NCBI GenBank assembly: GCA_022457065.1
Contig: JAJGBQ010000007.1
Location: forward strand, 434,001 to 498,000
Direction: 5' to 3'
DNA length: 64,000 nt
DNA from: Curvularia sp. ZM96
Taxonomy: Eukaryota > Ascomycota > Dothideomycetes > Pleosporales > Pleosporaceae
The notes below the pieces were generated by a model. That model had not been told where the DNA came from. It saw nothing but the letters and a program-made list of their open reading frames with translations, and did no database searches. The translations under genes and the position numbers were made by a program. The stretch's first letter is position 1; each line of letters begins with the position of its first letter. Below, piece after piece: positions 53,387 to 64,000 of this stretch.

Positions 53387-54480
53387 ATGTCTCTCGGAAG
53401 GAAGGTTACCCTCAACACTGGTGCTACCATCCCGTGAGTACCCAAGTGAAGCCCCGCGTCCATGTGACGTTTACTTACGATTCTCATCCAGACAATTGGG
53501 CTTTGGTACGTGGCAGGCTGAGCCTGGCCAGGTTGGCGCCGCTGTCCTTGAAGCCCTCAAGGCTGGCTACCGCCACCTGGATCTCGCCAAGGTCTACGGC
53601 AACCAGAAGGAGATTGCGGAGGCGCTCAAGAAGGCTTTTGGTGGTGAGGTACCCGGCCTCAAGCGCGAGGACGTCTTCATCACATCCAAGCTCTGGAACT
53701 CCCAACACCGTCCTCAGGATGTAGCGCCCGCTCTCGACGACTGCCTGGCTGAGCTCGGCCTCGACTACCTCGACCTCTACCTTGTCCACTTCCCCGTCGC
53801 TTTCGACGAGCGATCGGATGTTCACAACAACCTCTTCCCATTGGAGGGCGAGGATGTCAAGATGCTGGATGACATTTCCATTGTCGACACATGGAAGGCC
53901 ATGACCCAGCTTCCCAAGGAGAAGGCCCGCGCGGTCGGTGTCTCCAACCACACCAAGGAGCACCTCCAGGCTTTGATTGACGGCACTGGTGTCGTTCCTG
54001 CTGTTAACCAGATCGAGCGCCACCCACGTCTTCTCCAGCCAGAGCTGATCCAGTACTGCAAGGAGAAGAACATCCACGTCACCGAATACTCCGTAAGTAG
54101 CACCTCCTCTCTCACCCATGGCTCCACTAACTCCAGTCCAGGCTTTCGGCAACAACATGCTTGGCGTCCCTCTCCTCGTTCAGCACGACACTATCAAGGA
54201 AATCGCCAGCCGCATTGGCGCTACCCCCGCACAAGTCATTCTTGCCTGGGCTCAAGTTGGTGGCCACTCGGTCATCCCCAAGTCCGTCACCGCCTCGCGC
54301 ATCCAGGAGAACTTCAAGGAGATTGAGCTCTCCAAGGAGGATTTCGAGAAGGTTGAGGAGATTGGCAAGAAGGAGCCAAGGCGATTCAACATTCCTTACA
54401 TTGCCAACAAGCCCAGGTGGCCCGTGAACATTTTCAACGAGCCAGAGGAGAAGGAGGCGCCACACAAGGTCATCGTCTAG
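53387..54480 (+). CDS. Aldo-keto reductase (glycerol dehydrogenase-like)
   Basis: Exons 53387-53433, 53492-54092 and 54142-54480 give 328 residues. The tiny first exon ends in phase 2 and joins to restore ATIPQLGFGTWQAEPGQV. Catalytic residues are visible: Asp in HLDLAKVYGNQ with its Tyr, Lys in ITSKLWNSQH and His in YLVHFPVAF. The cofactor site shows VIPKSVTASRIQENF, consistent with NADPH. The family reduces aldehydes and ketones; the closest style is yeast Gcy1 or fungal glycerol dehydrogenases, but sugar acid reductases look similar. Cytosolic; no signal peptide. Confidence 0.9.
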
Positions 54481-55234
54481 GCTGCGTGGAATAAGAAATA
54501 AAAATACAGGTATAATAGTTTGAAAGAATCAAGGATTAGAAATAAGAGGTTCAGTCATGTCCAGTCCGTTGGTGCTGTGCGTTTGTGCTTGGCGCGTGCA
54601 TGTCCATTGCAGCCTAATGCCCATGCGATCTAAGCAAATACAGGACTTTTGTATCTCACCATCGACCGACCTGGAAACTGTTCTTTTACCCGAGTAGGTT
54701 TCATGGATTCACTCACGTGTTTTGGTCGCGTCAATCTGACTCATGCAAGACACAGCAGGTACAAGTCTTAGGTCTATGTCAAAGTAAGTCTTAGCTTGGC
54801 GGCATCTCGATACTGACAAACTCATTCTCATGCGCATGTCTTACTCACTCTTGAAGCGGTACGGATGCTTGTTGAATTACTCCGATGCGTCCCTGCAGCG
54901 TACCTTGGGAAAGCCACACCCTGACGCCTCTCGAATAGTCTGATCCAACCCCCGATGGTTGCGCCTTGCTGTCAGTACAACGGCTCCAATTGGGTGAGTG
55001 GCATTACGTTCATGTTGCGACTCTCCTGTCCCTGTGCTTGGCAAACTGATGAGACATGGTTGCATGTGATTGATCCAGCTCCATCTCTACCTAGTATAAA
55101 CCAAGGGACTGGGTCTAAATACCGCATTCACTTTTTTTAAACTCACGCTTATAATAATACGCTGACTAGACATTAGCTCTGTCGACTATCGCTTCTATAC
55201 AACCACCACGTGTGTGTGCTGTACATCCACTCCG
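54481..55234. other. Gene-free interval, 0.75 kb
   Basis: Between the AKR and RRM genes, both on the plus strand. Short frames only. The RRM gene promoter should lie at the right end; an A/T run lies at 55,130-55,160. Confidence 0.5.
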
Positions 55235-56125
55235 ATGACTTTACTTCCTGGTACCAAAGCGTCCAATGAGCGCCTCATATTTGTCAAGAACGTCCCCAGC
55301 TATGTACCGCAAGAGCAGATTGCCAAGCTTTTCGCGCCATACCATCCAGTTAGTACAAAGAACATTTACAAAGGAAGCAGCATCACCACAATCGTCATTG
55401 GATTTCGCTCGGCTAGCGACGCAGCGCGTGCTCAGCGGCAGACAGATGGTAAATCGCTAGGCAACGCCGTCATCAGAGTGGAAATGTACGAACAGCGGCG
55501 TTCCATCCGGTACCTCAGGGACCATGGACACACGAGCCTGCCGTCGGAGGCGGATGAGGAAGTAGACGAGACAGAAACGCCTGGCAAAGGGTTTTCACCG
55601 GAAGAAGCATCAACTCACTTCCCACCACTCTACCCAGCTCCAGTCAGAATTTCCAGTGTAGCTCCACAAGGTACTACATGGGCACGCATTGCGAGCAATC
55701 AACGTGCCCAAGGCGCCACTAATGCACCTGCCATCACTCCAGCAGACGAAGAGCGAACACCTGTTTCGACACCCGTTGCAACACCACGCATACCAGTAGC
55801 CATGCCCATCAAATTATTCGACGCCAAACACCAAACACCAGACGCATCTCCTCCCGCCGTTGTCGTCCCCCTCGGCAACGCCACCCCAGATGCGATATTC
55901 GTCCCGCCTGATTTCCCTCCTAGCCCCGAGAGCACTCGCCCAGAAACAGAAGTTGAATACCGAATCCGGCGGTGGGGCGAGATCCTGGGATGGGCACAGA
56001 ACAGTAGCAGCGATGTTGCTCACAGCATGCAATCTGGGCCTTTTGAGCCTTTTGACACGACGGCACGGATTCAGCACCGACACGCCCGCCACTGCGTTTT
56101 TTGTATGAAGAGGGAGACGGCTTGA
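55235..56125 (+). CDS. RRM-type RNA-binding protein of unknown role
   Basis: A single exon of 296 residues. The first ATG is at 55235; the longer frame begins at a GTG. Residues about 15-88 are an RRM-like fold: RNP2 as LIFVKNVPSYV, a degenerate RNP1 as ITTIVIGFRSASDAARA, and NAVIRVEMYEQRR at the end. The rest is Pro/Thr-rich (TPVSTPVATPRIPVAMPI) with a short C-terminal helix (EVEYRIRRWGEILGWAQ) and CVFCMKRETA at the end. It probably binds RNA; target unknown. Confidence 0.65.
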   Translation: MTLLPGTKASNERLIFVKNVPSYVPQEQIAKLFAPYHPVSTKNIYKGSSITTIVIGFRSASDAARAQRQTDGKSLGNAVIRVEMYEQRRSIRYLRDHGHTSLPSEADEEVDETETPGKGFSPEEASTHFPPLYPAPVRISSVAPQGTTWARIASNQRAQGATNAPAITPADEERTPVSTPVATPRIPVAMPIKLFDAKHQTPDASPPAVVVPLGNATPDAIFVPPDFPPSPESTRPETEVEYRIRRWGEILGWAQNSSSDVAHSMQSGPFEPFDTTARIQHRHARHCVFCMKRETA

Positions 56126-57076
56126 ACGGGATGTGAATAATGGGGCGAAGAAGATTCGAGCAGTGCTTATGTGGTGCTGAGAGGGCTTATGTGAGGCATG
56201 CTGAGTGCACACGTTGGAATCTTTGTGCCTTAGCGATTCTTGTAGTCGGTGAAGGATGACGTTGCAGCAATGGAGGTTGCGCTGGTGTTTTTCCCCAAAC
56301 ATCTACGGCGCGCAAAATTGGGTATCAAGGACGACATGGCTGTTGAGAAACAATGTGTTCTCCAGAACACGGGTTTGGCGTTGCGACTTGAGGGAGAAAC
56401 TGAAAAGTTGAATAGAGCGTTGCAGAGCTTGTCGCGAATACATCCGTATCAGATTTTTGTAGTCGGTATGCGAAGTACTTGGCATTTCAACGGCTCCGCC
56501 CGGATGGGGGATAGAGAATGGAGTCCGTGTAAAGCAAAGAATCACGCGCCGTCAGAGTAAAGCCGCTACGCTACCGTCTTAGTCCGCATCAACGCATCAT
56601 CCCAACAGTCTAACTGGATGCTAGCTGCCGCGCGCTCGCTCTCAACACAACAAAGAGGGCGCTTGACGCGTATACTTTTCCTCACGGGAACCATAATCTT
56701 GTCTCAGTTGCGCCCGCCCCGAAGATCGCCATGATTACGCAGATCCAATCATCGTCTGAGACTGTTTCGCAACAAGCCCCCCCTCCCTACGCCCCGCCCC
56801 GCCATCGCCGACCTCCTACTCTTCCCCCTTCGCCACACAGCACAGCTTTGCGCACGTACTAGATAAGGCTTGCTTCCCCAATACAGCCTCCCCTCTCAGC
56901 CGCTCCCCCCAAAAAAGGATCAAAAAGTCCCTGCATATTACCTTTTTTTGTGCGCACCTGCAGCTATTATCTTTTTATCGACGTTTTATCCTTCAACGCT
57001 ACACTTACCTACTTGTTTTCCCCCAGCCCACCCCAACCATCTGAACGAACCACATACCCCAAGAACCTAGCCAATC
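56126..57076. other. Intergenic, 0.95 kb, with C-rich leader
   Basis: No ATG-started frame with support. From about 56,770 the plus strand is strongly C/T-rich (CCCCCCCTCCCTACGCCCC), typical of a fungal promoter and leader for the small basic protein downstream. Confidence 0.5.
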
Positions 57077-57406
57077 ATGCCCCGCTTCCTCAAGCGCATA
57101 TTCCCAGAGCACCTGTTCCGCAGAGAAGGAGCCGATGTCAGCGATCTCCAGCGCTCGCGGCGGGTCCTTGTGCGGCCGTCCAATCCGGCGCTGTACGAAC
57201 ATGCCGTGTCCAACTGGCGGTTGGGCGTGTTTTACGAGGCTGATGAGAGAGTGAATGCTGAGGAGAGGCGCGCGCTGAGGGATGGCGCCAGTCTGGCTGA
57301 GAGTAGTGAGCAGCAGCGGGCGGTGGAGGAAGAGGTAGTTGTGCAAGGGCGTAAGGCGGAGAGGGTGAGGAGACGGTTGAGTAAGAGGCATAGGATGCCG
57401 GGGTGA
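57077..57406 (+). CDS. Small basic protein, 109 aa, unknown function
   Basis: An ATG-started frame with Arg/Glu-rich sequence: MPRFLKRIFPEHLFRREG, then WRLGVFYEADERVNAEERRA and a basic end (RKAERVRRRLSKRHRMPG). A long CT-rich leader precedes it. The opposite strand carries a 220-codon frame, which I regard as a shadow because its start has no leader. Charged helical character suggests a coiled coil or RNA/DNA contact; nothing definite. Confidence 0.45.
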   Translation: MPRFLKRIFPEHLFRREGADVSDLQRSRRVLVRPSNPALYEHAVSNWRLGVFYEADERVNAEERRALRDGASLAESSEQQRAVEEEVVVQGRKAERVRRRLSKRHRMPG

Positions 57407-58784
57407 AGAGGCGACTGTTTTTTTTTTTTGTGAGATGGATTGGGTTTCTCCCAGGGCGTTATTGGAGGGGCTTTCGGGAGATGGAGTGCTGGGCTGGCTT
57501 GGAGAGAGAGAAAAGCCGGGAGACATGGTGCAAAGGCGCTTCTGAGTGCCTGGATGAAGCACACTGCTGTTCGCGGAATGGCGATGCTCTCGCAGCCTCG
57601 TGTTCGAGAGCAGACGGAGTCTCGCGCTGGAGAAAGAAACGCAAGACGGCACCATGGTCGTGACCATTATGAGGCCGAATTCCGAAACGATGGGCTGCCG
57701 TGGTCCGTCTGTGCTGTATGTTCAGAACGGCCTCTCTCTCTCTTCTAGGAAGAAACGCAGGATGACGGAAAAATCAGGGCGTTGGCTGGTTTCGCGCCCG
57801 ACCCATCAGCATGGCTGGATGTTTTGAAATACTACAATGCTCACACGATATGCTATCTGACTTGTGACTCCAGCGTCTTATGGACTTTTCTTTGTCGTGG
57901 GCTTTTTCCTGGGGGCGGACCGATTCGCGCAAATGGATCTCTAGCATCACTGGTGACCATCCAATATATGCCTTCTTTTCCAGGCCCAACGGCTTGTAAA
58001 CACAATCTCACTGCCTGCTATTTGTGCACCAGCCGGTAATGCAAACATCGGGGCCTAAGAAGACGCCTCCAAGCACGGCGAAACGGTCGTCACATAATTT
58101 AATCCTATTCAATCCTAGCGTCGGGCTCGTTTGGTGGGCGTAATCCCAGACGTTATGCGTGCATTTCTCTCGCTGGTGACTGCGACGCATATATTGCATG
58201 TGAGATTGGTAGCTCAGTTGTTTTGGGTAAAAGGATATGCAGAGCCGAGGGACTCGAAGAAGAGTGTGGGCCCGAAGAGTGTGGTTTGTTGATAGTATAT
58301 ATTGCTGATCAATACGGTGTTACAAGGCGATCTTCTTTTTTGCACTTTAATATGGTTTAGTGTGGAGGATGCATGGGAATGAAAGGTTGGCGGGGATGGT
58401 GGATAGGAGGATGAGTTGTAAGCGGAATATTGTCAGCCAGGAGAGAGCTGAAAGTCTCAATCGATACAACTCTCCATTATACTACGCCAAGTACTAGTTT
58501 TGATCGATAGAGTACATGTGCGTAGGAGTGCGTTCGGTCAAGGATAACTTTCGTTTAAGGACAAGAATGATCGTTCACGTGATTCAAGTAAAGAGACAAG
58601 CTCCATGATATGACTTTCTTTCCAAATTTCTACTATTTACACTTGAAAATAATCAAAAGACAGGGGATTAATGAATTGGTAGGGGTGGCGTCATGAAGTC
58701 GCTTCCCAAAAGGCTGAGAGCAATTGCATCTCTGAGACGCACACTCCGTCCGGTCTTGACCACGCACCTCTCCTAATTGATGCG
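57407..58784. other. Gene-free interval, 1.4 kb
   Basis: Starts with a T-run at 57,418-57,430 just after the small basic gene, which may aid 3' end formation. A tRNA A-box-like string (GGTAGCTCAGTTG at about 58,208) has no matching B box. No coding support. Confidence 0.5.
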
Positions 58785-59326
58785 TTAATGGAAACGACTG
58801 ACTGGGACATTGAGACTAGCTTTCAGGCGATCTTTGCCACCATCGGGTCGTAGAGTGACACATGCCTGCCCCTCGGCTCCAGTGTTTTCGTCAGTTGGTT
58901 GACGTTTCCATTTCTGCAGAATCTCGAAATCTGTTTTCATCTTTGAGTAAGAATCGGCCTATACACTGTGCTTTCCCTGGGAAGGGGAGAGAGAGTTTGT
59001 GATAACTTACCTCCGTTAGGCCGAAGAGTGTAAAAGAAATTGTCACCGAATTTGTCCGAAGGGTCACAAGCCTCAGTCCAGGTTCGAGGATCATTTGGGT
59101 TTGGTCGTGATTTTGAACAGGTGCTCATAACACCGTTGGGGAATCGCTTAGAGAAGAACTTTGCGTTTACAGTCTCTTTGTAGCCCTCCCCAGTGACTGT
59201 TCTGAAAATATCAACTTGCCAGCCTCCTTGCTTCTCGAGACCTGGAGGGAAGGCGCGCGCAGTGAGAGGTGCTGGACTGGCATAGGCGAAGGTAGTGAGG
59301 GCTAGGAGGGGGATGAATGAACGCAT
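58785..59326 (-). CDS. Small secreted protein (effector candidate), two exons
   Basis: Exons 59011-59326 and 58785-58930 join in phase 1 across an 80-nt intron (GTAAGT at the donor, GAAAACAG at the acceptor), giving 153 residues. The chosen acceptor keeps open a frame ending KDRLKASLNVPVSRFH; the nearer acceptor (CTCAAAG) would stop after about 16 residues. Signal peptide at 1-17 (MRSFIPLLALTTFAYAS). The mature part has three cysteines (MSTCSKSR, TEACDPSD, QACVTLRP). The segment FFYTLRPNG before the intron is echoed by ACVTLRPDGG after it, suggesting a duplicated structural unit across the intron. No known domain. Size and secretion signal fit an effector-like role; unproven. A TATA box lies 86 bases upstream. 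Confidence 0.7.
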
Positions 59327-59411
59327 CTTGCTGGCTAAGTCGGCTGTTGTAGGAATTTGGAAGTGTGTTAGATTGAGTTGATATCATAATTTGATGTCGT
59401 TGAGCACTCTA

Positions 59412-59419
59412 GTTATATA
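59412..59419 (-). promoter_or_regulatory. TATA box of the 58.8 kb secreted protein
   Basis: Reads TATATAAC on the minus strand, 86 bases before the ATG at 59326. Confidence 0.55.
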
Positions 59420-62400
59420 CACACTTTAGCATTGCTCACAGATCATCTCGGTCCATAAACGAACAATGTATTAACATGCTACTAGATCCCTACTTGAGCT
59501 CGTGTTCGGCGCTACTACCATGTACGCATTTAGAAGCAAACATGTCTATGTCTAAGCGATGACGCAATCGATTCGGGAGTGGTATGTCGATGACCCTGGT
59601 TTGCTGCAATTCAAGATTCTTTCACTTAAAAACAATGACGGTAACAACGAATAATGTAGTATACTGAGTTGCGTTCCTGATATACAGCGCCAGGAAATAA
59701 GGTCCATGCCAAGAAATGGGCCCCGAGTAGGATCCTTTGCTCGTGTTGTGGTATAACGCAAGTAGCATCGAGTATGAGTAGAGCCCTGCTCGAACGACGG
59801 CGGGCCGATACGATGATGTGCAGGCACCGCAAAGATGGGGAATGAGATTATGTTGAAGAAGATCACATCATAATAAGGATTCTGTTTCCCGTAATAATTA
59901 GTTTGAGACACACAAGTTCTGTATGCTTACGGCTTGGCGGTTGTTTCATCCCGTGGTTTTGTTAATGCTGTAAGCACTAGTCGACAACCATCCCTAAGCA
60001 CAGTAAAATAAACATCGGTCACGCAAGCCTTAGAATTCAAGAGATGAGCCAAGGGATTGACTTGCCAGACAAGAAATCTAGTGCTTCCTTGGAAGGAAGT
60101 GAAACACTTGCAACAAACACATCGCTTACTATTAGCCCAGCATCTTGCCGCTAGTGACATCGCGAGTGGCATGACTGCTGGCTTGGCTTCATTTAGGGAA
60201 ACTTGTAGAATATGATATTTCCAACGATCGAGCCGACATAGATGTAGCTTTGAAAACACCTTAGTCGATATGACTTTGTTCCTAACTCATGAATATTTCG
60301 AGCTATTCATGAGCGCTGACTTATCTGTAGACAAGGCTTCACAGTTGCGAGAAAATTCAGTTTTTAGTAGGAGGCAAAAGTCATCGCCACAAAAACACAA
60401 CTATGGGCGAGGGATTTCAACGATCCTAGGAAACTTGAATCAACATATTGGCTTTCTGAGATGCCAAAGCAAAAACGTTGATGATGGAACAACCACTGTG
60501 CTAACTCAAGAGACTATGAGCTCACATATCTAGCAGTTAATGCACCTCGCAATCGAGCTATCTTACTCATAGCGGCCATTGTAGTGAATTCACGTGCTCT
60601 CGCTTAATGACTTCGAAACACTAGATTCTACAGTGCCTCGATCTGATGCTAACCGCTTTAAGTACCACCAGAAACCCTCGGCAAGGGTATGTGTTCAACA
60701 GTGCTGTGTCGTCAATCTGCTCCAATTAAATGCCTGGGCTAGTAGGCGGGTAATCACGTGTTCGATCAGACTCTTTACGCCGTTCTAGCGACCATACATG
60801 TGCCTACAATCCTGTAGCTACAAATACATTAACTGTAGCCTAAAGAATAACTTCCCAAGGAGAAATTGAGAGGGATTCTCAATAACCGCGGTCGTAGGTG
60901 ATGATGTTATTACATGTTCAGATGTTATGCAATACTTCGGTCCTCAACATGTAGAGACCGATCACCACCGTTAGTAATCAAAAGCAATATATCAGCCAAC
61001 GTCCTCGGTTTCGATGAGTGCCCTATCATGATGTGTCGAAGCAGCTGCAGCATCTATTAAATCATAAAAACTAAAAAACAAAGAAAATCGCGGGGTTAAC
61101 AACATGATGTTCCACGTAAAACATCAAATATTCCCAATATCGCAACATAACCCCGTGCATGGTACGCCTATTCTCTCAATTACTTGGACGCGTTCCCTCA
61201 GTCTCGTACGAGCCTCTACCAAGGGGAGCACCAAAGCTACCCACAGAGGGACATGGAAACCAGCATTTCTAGACGACCTTCGGAATGAAGCCCAGGATTC
61301 AATCTTTCCAAAACCCCGCGCGCTTGTTCAACGTCGGAAACTTGGTTTTTGATGCGTCACACGGCCAACACGGGACGGATACTGCATCCTTACGAAAACG
61401 GTGGGCCGGGGTCTAGGCTCTAGCATAACAACTCCACCCCAGACAAGACACCGATCACGGGACTTTCCGTTCGACTTCTCCGACATGGGACGGTGCTTAT
61501 AAGTCTGACTCAACAACGACTACTGGACATGTCGAAAGCCATGCCGATGTATGAATATGCATCAGAATCCTGAAACGAACAGTCCCGTAGTTGTGTATGC
61601 GGGTGGTCTCATCGACTTCTCCCGCCTCTTATCTGAGTCGCAGGGTGGAGTTACCTAGTGCCTCGGCTTAGCGTAGCAACGAATATCTTGGCGCTCTACA
61701 TATTCGGATTTGATATCGCGATCTGGAGCGGCAGTTCTTCGGGCGACTACGATTCGTAAAAAGGGCCATTGCGGGCGGAGAGTTGCGTAGATCTTGTACA
61801 TCATATGGGCCACATCCGCTTTAATACGAGGACCACTACGGACTACACACTATCGTAAGGGCAGAGTAATTGCTGTTACAAGAGCTCCGATTGCCGTCCA
61901 CTTGTGCATCCATACGTGGGAATTTCCATCACGTACTGAATTTCTAAGCTTCTCTAGTTGCAAAAAGGTCTCTTCGCTGGCCTGTTGTCCCTCAGTCTCG
62001 GCAAAGCGAGGACGGTGCTCAGCAGGTCTTCTGGCTTCAACAAAGAACTAAGCAAGCAAGCAAACAAAGAACCGCATATCCGCGGCATTGTCGCGCCGGA
62101 GTACTATCCGGATTGGTCATTCTTTTTGTATGTTAGTAACATCAGACCGGCCAATTGAACATTTTTCTTCCCGCTACAGCACACGCTACTAGGCTGTCCC
62201 TGCGACCAGCACGACTCTTTGTTCAACACACTCATGGCTACCATGCTTTTATCTAGCAATCAGAGTTCTTTCGTACAAATGCCATCATGCTTGTGGCCGG
62301 TTCTCGGACTAGGTACACCCGCTCTATCTCGCTTAAGAATGTTCGACATGCAGGCTAATGACGCACGTTGCTGCACCCACGATTGTCTAAGTGCGGACTT

Positions 62401-64000
62401 TGTTCCGGTTCAATGACTCCGTTCTTTCTGCGTCTCAAGAGGCGGAGAATTTGTTCTTATTTTATCCCGTTGGGTTCGGCTTGGTGCTGTTTTGACCAAC
62501 GCTTAAACGGGACAGGAGTTAGTTGTCTTGTTGAGCGCTTCGTGAGGCTGGAAGGTTTCGTCTCGCGCTGAGCCGTCTTGTCGGCCATTCTGATGATGTC
62601 GTTTTCGCTGACCATGCCGCTACCCTTTGCCGTGCAATAGGCTAGTCCAAGGCCTTCACGTTGCTCTTGTTTCGTCACTCCCCACTTTGCTGATCTAAGG
62701 GTAATACGCTTACCATGCATGGAGTATCGGTCCTTCTGGTACCTTCTCGTCACCGCTCATTCGACTAATGGTCTATATGACTAGGAGGCGTTGCGACCCA
62801 ATGGTCGGGACATGGTTTTGTTATTATACGCTGTTACACCAATTGGATCGGCGCGGCGCCCTGTGGCTTTGTTGATAATTATCCCACCATGCTACTGTTA
62901 AGGCTGTCTAGCACCACCTGTGAAGGAGCCATCCATGCACGCGGATGGCTCGAAAGCGCAGAAGCCTTTATGCCGGACCACGTTCAGGCTCTATACGCCT
63001 TGGTAATATGTCCTTGGACTCAGCAGTCAATGGCACCCTCCGGGCTTGCCAAGCTCAGACTTTCATATAGCCACCAAAACCAGCAGCGATTGCCGCGTCC
63101 GGGGATGGAGCCTTCAACGGAGGCTGACCCGTACCCCTCTCTCCGTACATTGTACGGTTGAGAATACGCTCTATGTGTCTGCGTCTCGTATGGCATCGTG
63201 GCTGCCCCTCCTCACCCGAACCTGATGCATAAGGCATATCATGTTGACCATCAAAAATCCATGCTGTCCTGTTATCCTTTCGGATCAGCACCTCTTTGTC
63301 CCGGTCATTTCAGTGACCTAATACCCTTTTTGGCTGCTATGTTCATGCAAAAGACATGTCTTCCGCAATCGCCGCCTTGACAACGCATCTCTGCCGGCTT
63401 GTCCGTCTTCACTACCTTTGATCACTACCGCACACACCGTCATCGGTCTGACAAGCCACTCGTGTATTTGTTAGCCAGAAAAGACGCGTGGAATCAGCCA
63501 GAACATGAAGTGCTACCCTGATCCCTCCTCATTCGTGCATATGCGGCTAGACCTTGGTTGCATGTAGCAGTTTCCCGTGCTCCAGCGAGCTCTTCCAGCG
63601 GCGTGCACATGCTTTGTCCGTGGTGAGGCGAAGGCAAAAGCGAGGGCAGGGCTTTCAGCCTGAGGTGCCGCCACTTTACTCGTCCCACTTTCTGGGCAGA
63701 TTGGCCACATGGACGGGGCTGCTTGCTTCCTCGAGGAAAGGTCAAACCTCCAGAGGCATACGACGATAACGACACCAATGTAACCATGGAGTCTTTTGTA
63801 GGCCCCCATTGTACATAGGACAGAATATCGCACAGTGCTGCCTTCTCTCCACCCGGTCCATAGCTGCCCAGAGTACTCACTATCTCGGTATACGTGTAGT
63901 TCCCCTCATGTGTGCCAGCCAACCATGTCACTCATCGAGCGGGGACATGCAACCAGGCTGGCGAGGCCGATTCGACCCACCGTGAAGGTGGCACCCACCA
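59420..64000. other. Gene-poor interval to window edge, 4.6 kb
   Basis: No frame combines an ATG, splice signals and a family motif; the longest frames (about 145 codons, 63,494-63,931 minus) read as shadows. Small AAGCAAGC-type runs occur near 62,045. No terminal repeats, transposase or RNA gene were seen. It may hold decayed repeats or regulatory DNA; I cannot tell. Confidence 0.45.

Noticed and set aside
56249..56560. 103-codon frame after the RRM gene
   Set aside because: Starts at GTG rather than ATG and has no motif; probably 3' flank.
57005..57667. 220-codon frame opposite the small basic protein
   Set aside because: Low-complexity Ser/Pro/Leu sequence without leader; the plus-strand frame has a CT-rich leader and better charge pattern.
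58205..58275. tRNA-like A box (GGTAGCTCAGTTG)
   Set aside because: No B box (GGTTCGANTCC) or acceptor stem at the right distance; only GGGACTCGAAG-like text follows.
62457..62753. Basic 98-codon minus-strand frame, possibly transposase-like
   Set aside because: No DDE, HTH or CENPB-type motif could be placed and there are no terminal repeats nearby.

Overview
The window is nuclear DNA of a filamentous ascomycete, most likely a dothideomycete of the Pleosporales type. Genes lie on both strands, are compact and mostly carry short GT-AG introns (about 40-180 nt, one of 282 nt) with CTAAC-like branch points and CT-rich leaders. The housekeeping set (TFB3, HBS1, KAP123, NCR1, a PP2A activator, a URI/Bud27 prefoldin, an ataxin-10 homologue) is typical of ascomycetes. 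Placement below class level is inference from gene content and style, not from a search.

Layout. 0-8 kb: ataxin-10 homologue running off the left edge, a URI/Bud27-like gene head-to-head with TFB3, then a four-helix MARVEL-type membrane protein. 9-19 kb: an accessory stretch with a secreted GMC oxidoreductase, a small secreted cysteine protein, a PNPOx/ferredoxin-reductase-like flavoprotein and a cytochrome P450 tail-to-tail with it, separated by long gene-poor DNA. 19.6-28.5 kb: an Ala/Pro-rich protein, HBS1, a PTPA/RRD-type PP2A activator and a zinc-knuckle plus SANT-like protein. 28.7-34.3 kb: a second accessory block with an orphan membrane protein whose 3' end is repeated 2.9 kb away, a GPI-anchored-type secreted protein with a reading-frame problem, and an acidic lineage-type protein with a minisatellite. 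35-43 kb: disordered and RGG-rich proteins and a DUF2433-like protein. 44-57 kb: KAP123, NCR1, an aldo-keto reductase, an RRM protein and a small basic protein. 58.8-59.3 kb: another small secreted protein. From there to the right edge (4.7 kb) I see no gene.

How the genes fit together. The conserved genes serve transcription and polymerase assembly (TFB3, URI), mRNA surveillance (HBS1), nuclear import (KAP123), sterol traffic (NCR1) and PP2A control (RRD). The accessory genes code for secreted or oxidative functions and sit next to gene-poor DNA, a common arrangement for host-interaction genes in plant-associated fungi. No tRNA, rRNA, CRISPR or intact transposon was seen. Exon joins were worked out by hand from splice signals, frame and family motifs; every intron should be regarded as predicted.
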